64,000 bases of DNA. Source: Streptomyces lucensis JCM 4490. GTDB lineage: Bacteria > Actinomycetota > Actinomycetes > Streptomycetales > Streptomycetaceae. Below are positions 60,007 through 64,000 of this stretch, piece by piece. Both the position numbers and the translations under genes were made by a program. Each line of letters opens with the position of its first letter. Position 1 is the stretch's first letter. The DNA is taken from assembly GCF_014650035.1 (NCBI RefSeq), contig NZ_BMUE01000002.1, positions 124,001 to 188,000 of the forward strand. The letters are read 5' to 3'. The notes beneath the pieces are model-generated. The model had not been told where the DNA came from, searched no databases, and was given only the letters and a program-made list of their open reading frames with translations.

Positions 60007-61266
60007 ATGTCCGTGCCCAAGTTGCGCAGCACCGCCGCCGTGTGCACCACGCTGTCGGCGCTCGCCGCGACCTCGATCCTCACCGGCCCGTCGGTCGCCG
60101 AGCCCTTCTCGACGGCCCCCTGTGCCCTGCACCGGACCGCCGCCCACCACTCGGAGGGCGTGGACAGCTGGAACACCGCCTATCCCCGGCCGACCGGGGC
60201 GCTGGACGCGGTGCTGGTCTTCCTCTCCTTCCCGGACGCCGAGCCGCGCACCACCCCCGCCGAGCTGACCGCCGACCACTTCCCGGCCACCAGCCGCTTC
60301 TACGAGCGCGCCTCGTACGGCAGGTTCACGCTGCGCCCGCACCCGCTGAAGCACTGGCTGCGCATGCCGCGCCCGTCGACCTCGTACGCCATAAGGCGGG
60401 ACTGGAGCGCGGAGGACCGGGCCGCCTACCTGCGGGACGCGTTCGCGCTGGCCGACAAGGAGGTCGACTTCTCGCGCTACCCGGTCGTGTACTTCGTCGC
60501 CGACCCGGACGCGCCCGGCGTGGACTCGGACGCCACCAAGGTCGTGAACCTCGACACGCCCCTGCGCGTGGACGGCACGGACGTCCGCCGGGTCGTCACC
60601 GTGTTCGAGAGGCACCCGCCGGACCGGCTGGTCCTCGCCCACGAGACCGGCCACGTCTTCGACCTGCCCGACCTCTACCACCGGCCGGCCGACGGCAAGG
60701 GGGACTGGGACACCTACGTCGGCGACTGGGACCTGATGGGCAGCCAGTTCGGGATGGCACCGGATCTGTTCGCCTGGCACAAGTGGAGGCTGGGCTGGCT
60801 CGACCCGCGCCAGGTCGCATGCGTGCGCGGCACCGAACCGACCCGGCTCACCCTGGAACCCCTCGCCGCCGGACCGGGGGTGCCGGTGCAGGGCACGGGC
60901 GGCGCGCCCGCGTTCGGTCTCGGCAGCGGAGTGAAGCTTGCCGTGGTCCGCACCGGCGAGGACAGCGCCGTCGCCTTCGAGGCGCGCGGATCGGCCGGGA
61001 ACGACGGCGCGTCCTGCCGGCAGGGCGTCCTGGTCTACCGGGTCCGCGGCGGCGCCGAGTCCGGCGGCGGCCCGGTCGAGGTGGTGGACTCCCACCCGCA
61101 CAGCGAGGCCTGCTGGGAGAACTCGGTCTACCCGCCCCTCGCCGACGCCCCGGTCGCCCTCGGCGAGAGCTTCACCGTCCCCGGGGAGGGCGTGAAGGTG
61201 GAGGTGGAGGGGCGCACGGCATCGGGTGCCTGGACCGTGAAGATCACCCCGGCCATGACGGCGTGA
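60007..61266 (+). CDS. Secreted M6-type metalloprotease
   Basis: A 419-residue exported zinc protease. The signal peptide (STAAVCTTLSALAATSILTGPSVA) is followed by a region resembling M6/immune-inhibitor-A-like proteases (VLVFLSFPDAEPRTTPAEL, FYERASYGRFTLRPH). The zinc site is H212-ETGH216, followed by DLPDLYH and the downstream GDWDLMGSQFGMAPD (Met-turn region), and then a beta-rich C-terminal domain. Cys pairs in the C-terminal part suggest disulfides. ATG at 60007 sits close to GGAGG. It is divergent from cdgA. Confidence 0.88.
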   Translation: MSVPKLRSTAAVCTTLSALAATSILTGPSVAEPFSTAPCALHRTAAHHSEGVDSWNTAYPRPTGALDAVLVFLSFPDAEPRTTPAELTADHFPATSRFYERASYGRFTLRPHPLKHWLRMPRPSTSYAIRRDWSAEDRAAYLRDAFALADKEVDFSRYPVVYFVADPDAPGVDSDATKVVNLDTPLRVDGTDVRRVVTVFERHPPDRLVLAHETGHVFDLPDLYHRPADGKGDWDTYVGDWDLMGSQFGMAPDLFAWHKWRLGWLDPRQVACVRGTEPTRLTLEPLAAGPGVPVQGTGGAPAFGLGSGVKLAVVRTGEDSAVAFEARGSAGNDGASCRQGVLVYRVRGGAESGGGPVEVVDSHPHSEACWENSVYPPLADAPVALGESFTVPGEGVKVEVEGRTASGAWTVKITPAMTA

Positions 61267-61300
61267 TCCCTGACCGGGCGGCGAACCGGCCGGAAAACAA

Positions 61301-61346
61301 CGATGGCGAGTCCCGACCGCGTTTCCGTGGTCATGACTCGCCATCG
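61301..61346. terminator. Terminator between the protease gene and tRNA-Lys copy 3
   Basis: A perfect 12-bp stem (CGATGGCGAGTC against GACTCGCCATCG) with a 22-base loop. It lies 34 bases after the protease stop and six bases from the tRNA 3' end, so it can serve both strands. Confidence 0.75.
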
Positions 61347-61352
61347 CCAACG

Positions 61353-61426
61353 TGCGCCGCCAGGGACTCGAACCCCGGACCCGCTGATTAAGAGTCAGCT
61401 GCTCTAACCAACTGAGCTAGCGGCGC
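61353..61426 (-). tRNA. tRNA-Lys (anticodon CUU), copy 3
   Basis: Identical to the other two copies over 74 bases. Its 5' ten bases overlap the end of the neighbouring protein gene. Confidence 0.97.
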
Positions 61427-61986
61427 CTGCTGACGTCGTAGACATTAGCATCCTGATCGGCGGGAGGAAAAATCGATATCCGCACGGCCGCGCGGGCGGC
61501 TCGTACGGCAGCCCACAGGACGACCTCGGGGCCCGGCAGCCACGGGTGCCGGGTCTCCGGGGCGACCAGCCAGCGCGCACCGCCGCAGGCCTCGCCCGCG
61601 GCCGGCGCCGGGACGGTCACGGCGTCCCCGGTGCCGTGGCACAACAGCGGCGGCACCGCCTCCGTCCGGGCGGAACCCCACTCCTCCCAGGCCAGCAGCG
61701 AGGGCAGCCGCTGGGCCGTGCCCACGGCGGCGAACAGCAGCACCCGGCCCCGGAACAAGGCGACCGGGCCCGATCCGAGGCCCCCGTCCCACAGCCGGTC
61801 CAGCATCCGGCGCCCGAAGACCGCCGGGGCGCTCACCACGTCGAAGACCGTGCCGCAGGGCAGGACGACCGGGGCGTCCGGCCGCTCCTCCCAGAGCGAC
61901 AGCGTGCTCCGTGGATACGTCGCCGCTGAGGCGAGCCAGACGGCGCCGTCGCGGGTCGCGCGGGTGACGTTCGGTGCGCTGCTCAT
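61417..61986 (-). CDS. Prim-Pol-like domain protein of unknown role
   Basis: A 189-residue protein resembling the short bifunctional primase-polymerase-like proteins annotated in Streptomyces: ATRDGAVWLASAATYPRSTLSLWEERPDAPVVLPCGTVFDVV, GRRMLDRLWDGGLGSGPVALFRGRVLLFAAVGTAQRLP, PLLCHGTGDAVTVP, and TRHPWLPGPEVVLWAAV. No clear catalytic Asp pair is visible, so enzymatic activity is doubtful. The ATG at 61986 is chosen over a longer start at 62076. The last codons and the TAG stop are read from the 5' end of tRNA-Lys. Confidence 0.6.
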   Translation of the reverse strand: MSSAPNVTRATRDGAVWLASAATYPRSTLSLWEERPDAPVVLPCGTVFDVVSAPAVFGRRMLDRLWDGGLGSGPVALFRGRVLLFAAVGTAQRLPSLLAWEEWGSARTEAVPPLLCHGTGDAVTVPAPAAGEACGGARWLVAPETRHPWLPGPEVVLWAAVRAARAAVRISIFPPADQDANVYDVSRRR

Positions 61987-62107
61987 GACGACTACATGTA
62001 CCCGCCGTGCATGCGCGGTTCCCCTGAGTTGCCGAAAAGCCGGACAGGGTGGCGGGGCGAGGAGTATCTTGCCCACCCGGCATATGCCAGGTGGGTCGGC
62101 ACGGCGG

Positions 62108-62476
62108 CTACACGGGATCCGGCGACGTACGTCCCTCGTTGCCGCCCCGCATCAGGTCCCGCCCGAACTCGACCATCTTCTTCGCGTAGTCCTCGGTCCA
62201 CTCGGCCCGTTCGGCGATGTCCCCCGGGGTCAGCCGGTCGAACCGGCGCGGGTCGGCCAGCTGGGCAGCCGCGATCGCCTGGAACTCCACGGCCCGGTCG
62301 GCGGCGGCACGGAACGCCTGGGCCAGCTCCGTCGCGCGCGTCAGCAGGGCCCGGGGGTCCTCGACCGACTCCAGGTCGAAGAAGTGCTCCGGGTCGGAGG
62401 CCGCATCCGCGGGCTCGAAGAGCAGGGGCGCGGGGCGTAGCCGCGGTTCGTTACGACGCGGCGTGGGCTCCGCCAT
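62108..62476 (-). CDS. Conserved Streptomyces-type small protein, unknown
   Basis: A 122-residue acidic, helical protein (ESVEDPRALLTRATELAQAFRAAADRAVEFQAIAAAQLADPRRFDRLTPGDIAERAEWTEDYAKKMVEFGRDLM). It has no cysteines, membrane segment or recognised domain. GGAGGAGA lies eight bases upstream of the ATG at 62476, and the frame is well supported. It lies between the Prim-Pol-like gene and the repeat region downstream of the helicase-like gene. I cannot assign a function. Confidence 0.65.
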   Translation of the reverse strand: MAEPTPRRNEPRLRPAPLLFEPADAASDPEHFFDLESVEDPRALLTRATELAQAFRAAADRAVEFQAIAAAQLADPRRFDRLTPGDIAERAEWTEDYAKKMVEFGRDLMRGGNEGRTSPDPV

Positions 62477-62660
62477 GTCTTGTCTCCTCCTCGTACGGTT
62501 CGCTGGGCGCCGCCTTCAGGTGGGCCACCGTCCATTGTCCCGCGCCCACGCAAGGGGCGGCCCTGGCCGATGGCTCACCCGGTGTCGTTCTCTACGGCTC
62601 CCGGCTCGGCCGCCGTTCATCGGGGCTGCCGGCTCACCCGGGGTTCACGAGGGCTGCCGG

Positions 62661-63052
62661 CTCACCCGGTGTTCGCTCAGGTGTGCCAGGACGGCGTGGT
62701 TCGCCTCCCAGCCGTCCGGGCGGTGTCCGTCGGCCGCCTGCGGCGGCGTGCCGGACTGCGTCCGGCGGGGTGGGGGTGCCGGGTGCCGGCCTCTTCCGCG
62801 GGTGTGCCGTCGGTCACGGTGCCCAGCTCACCCGGTGTTCGCTCAGGTGTGCCAGGACGGCGTGGTTCGCCTCCCAGCCGTCCGGGCTGTGTCCGTCGGC
62901 CGCCTGCGGCGGCGTGCCGGACTGCGTCCGGCGGGGTGGGGGTGCCGGGTGCCGGCCTCTTCCGCGGGTGTGCCGTCGGTCACGGTGCCCAGCTCACCCG
63001 GTGTTCGCTCAGGTGTGCCAGGACGGCGTGGTTCGCCTCCCAGCCGTCCGGG
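62661..63052. repeat. 166-bp tandem repeat, 2.36 copies, derived from the 3' end of the helicase-like gene
   Basis: Units start at 62661 and 62827 (each 166 bp, one difference at 62722/62888) and a third partial unit of 60 bp covers 62993-63052. The partial unit is the coding end of the helicase-like gene, and the full units repeat it plus 106 bp of downstream sequence. Shorter GGCTCACCCGG repeats occur just before, at 62571-62660. No gene is supported within 62477-62979 otherwise. Confidence 0.92.
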
Positions 63053-64000
63053 AACTTCACCAGCGTGCCCAGCTGGACCGGTTCCGTGGACGGGTAGTCG
63101 TCCAGGAGGTCGCCCACGCCGGCCCGGCAGACCACGATGCACGCGTGCCGGTGCCGGGAGGCCAGGACGCACAGGCGGCCGGTCTCCAGGTGGAAGGCGG
63201 TGGCGTCGGGGCGGCCGGAGAGCGGGTGCAGGACGACCGTGATGTCGTACTCGCGGCCCTGGAGCCGGTTCGCGGTGTCGACCGTCACGTCCGCCACGCC
63301 CAGGTCGGCGAGGGCCGCGCGGACCGCCGCCGCCTGGTCGCGGTGGGCCGTGCCGACGGCGATGCGGTCGGCGGTGACGGGGGCCGGGTCCGGTGAGCGC
63401 TCCGAGGTCGCCGCGCCGCCCCGGTCCAGCAGGCGGCGCACGACCGCCGCCACCGCGCGCACCGCCTCCGGGTCCGTGCGCGGGGTGTGCCGGGCGGGCA
63501 GCTCCAGCAGGCCCCAGCCGGACTCCGCGGCCTCGTCGATCACCCGGTCCGGGCCGGAGCCGTCGGAGGGCACCGCGAAGGTGAGGCGGCGGTCGCCGTG
63601 GCCGGTGCCGCTGCGGAACGGCGTGTACGGGTAGAACGCATGGGACACCAGCGGGGCCGCGGACGCCGGCAGCCGCCAGGAGACCGGCAGACGGTGCTGG
63701 GGCAGGCCCGGGTTGTGGGCCAGCAGAGTGGTGACCGCGGACGCCGACGGGTCGTAGGACAGGCCCGCCCACTGCTCGCTGCCGACGATCGCGAACGGGT
63801 CCAGCTGCCCCGGGTCGCCCACGAACAGCGCCCGCTCGAACAGGCCGGCCACGGCCAGCAGGGAGTCGGAGCGCATCTGGTACGCCTCGTCGACGATCGC
63901 GTGCCGCCAGGGCTCGTCCACCTTCACGTGCGCCCACTTCGCGGCCGTGGAGAGCACCACCGGCAGGCCGTTCAGGTCGGCCGCCTTCGCGGACGTACGG
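62980..64000 (-). CDS. Superfamily 1 helicase-like AAA ATPase (3' part)
   Basis: The C-terminal 339 residues of a longer ATPase whose 5' end lies beyond the right edge. Visible SF1 motifs are HAIVDEAYQM (Walker B DEA), LFVGDPGQLDPF (motif III), LPVSWRLP (motif IV region), VDTANRLQGREYDITVV (motif V), and VLASRHRHACIVV (motif VI). This is the arrangement of Upf1/RecD-like helicases. The ATG at 63960 is internal, because the frame continues upstream without a stop. The last codons, WEANHAVLAHLSEHRVSWAP, are encoded by the partial copy of the 166-bp repeat. Confidence 0.85.
   Translation of the reverse strand, partial: RTSAKAADLNGLPVVLSTAAKWAHVKVDEPWRHAIVDEAYQMRSDSLLAVAGLFERALFVGDPGQLDPFAIVGSEQWAGLSYDPSASAVTTLLAHNPGLPQHRLPVSWRLPASAAPLVSHAFYPYTPFRSGTGHGDRRLTFAVPSDGSGPDRVIDEAAESGWGLLELPARHTPRTDPEAVRAVAAVVRRLLDRGGAATSERSPDPAPVTADRIAVGTAHRDQAAAVRAALADLGVADVTVDTANRLQGREYDITVVLHPLSGRPDATAFHLETGRLCVLASRHRHACIVVCRAGVGDLLDDYPSTEPVQLGTLVKFPDGWEANHAVLAHLSEHRVSWAP

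Noticed and set aside
62661..63052. CRISPR-like array
   Set aside because: The repeat is a 166-bp tandem duplication without short regularly spaced repeats and unique spacers, and no cas genes are present.

Overview
This window is high-G+C actinobacterial DNA and almost certainly a conserved part of a Streptomyces chromosome. The evidence is strong third-position G/C, frequent GTG starts, ATGA/GTGA start-stop overlaps, DasR-type operator sequences, the cslA-glxA-cslZ locus, a DUF397/XRE remnant cluster and many Streptomyces-type small membrane proteins. It holds about 60 protein genes, one tRNA-Leu, three identical tRNA-Lys genes, one likely guanidine-III riboswitch and several repeats. There is no CRISPR array, rRNA or recognisable insertion sequence.

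1-10 kb: the start of an N-acetylglucosamine PTS permease (minus strand) and a PTS IIB gene diverge around three DasR-like sites. RNase PH, a lipoprotein, a DUF1707 protein and a three-gene ABC-2 exporter follow, then a very long bifunctional penicillin-binding protein. 10-23 kb: a Gdx guanidinium exporter behind a guanidine-III-type riboswitch, a GroES-like protein, a DUF3618 protein, thiol peroxidase, an HNH nuclease with a truncated HNH relic in front, tRNA-Leu(UAG), RdgB, an SGNH hydrolase, a DUF445 protein, an MFS carrier, a DJ-1/AraC regulator, a small heat-shock protein with a large palindromic operator, DUF2267, MOSC and GNAT proteins.

22.5-26.9 kb looks like an acquired segment. A 1054-residue PLD-nuclease/DEAD-helicase protein abuts a truncated XRE regulator, a DUF397 gene and an ATPase remnant. 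27-40 kb: a SEC-C/TPR protein divergent from a membrane Ser/Thr kinase, a serine hydrolase, a second YidC, FAH and F420-type enzymes, a Gfo/Idh dehydrogenase divergent from a ROK regulator across a 25-bp inverted repeat, an LAxTG surface protein, a HAD phosphatase and a class F sortase.

40-50 kb: the apical-glycan locus cslZ / glxA-cslA (beta-glucan synthase-like protein, copper radical oxidase, GH6 hydrolase), then a GntR regulator, an NlpC-type hydrolase, an SPFH-like protein and an AA10 polysaccharide monooxygenase with its own DasR-like box. The GlcNAc uptake genes at the left edge and this chitin/cellulose-active enzyme 48 kb away therefore carry the same operator type. 50-57 kb: an IclR regulator, an ehuABCD-type ABC importer, a 2-hydroxyacid dehydrogenase, and an Asp/Glu-racemase-fold protein that appears to lack both usual catalytic cysteines. 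57-64 kb: a luciferase-like oxidoreductase, the PAS-GGDEF-EAL protein cdgA, an M6-type protease, a Prim-Pol-like protein whose stop codon lies inside tRNA-Lys, a small conserved protein, and the 3' end of an SF1 helicase-like ATPase whose last 60 bp are repeated downstream in 166-bp tandem units.

All calls come from reading the sequence and from remembered family features. No database search was run.
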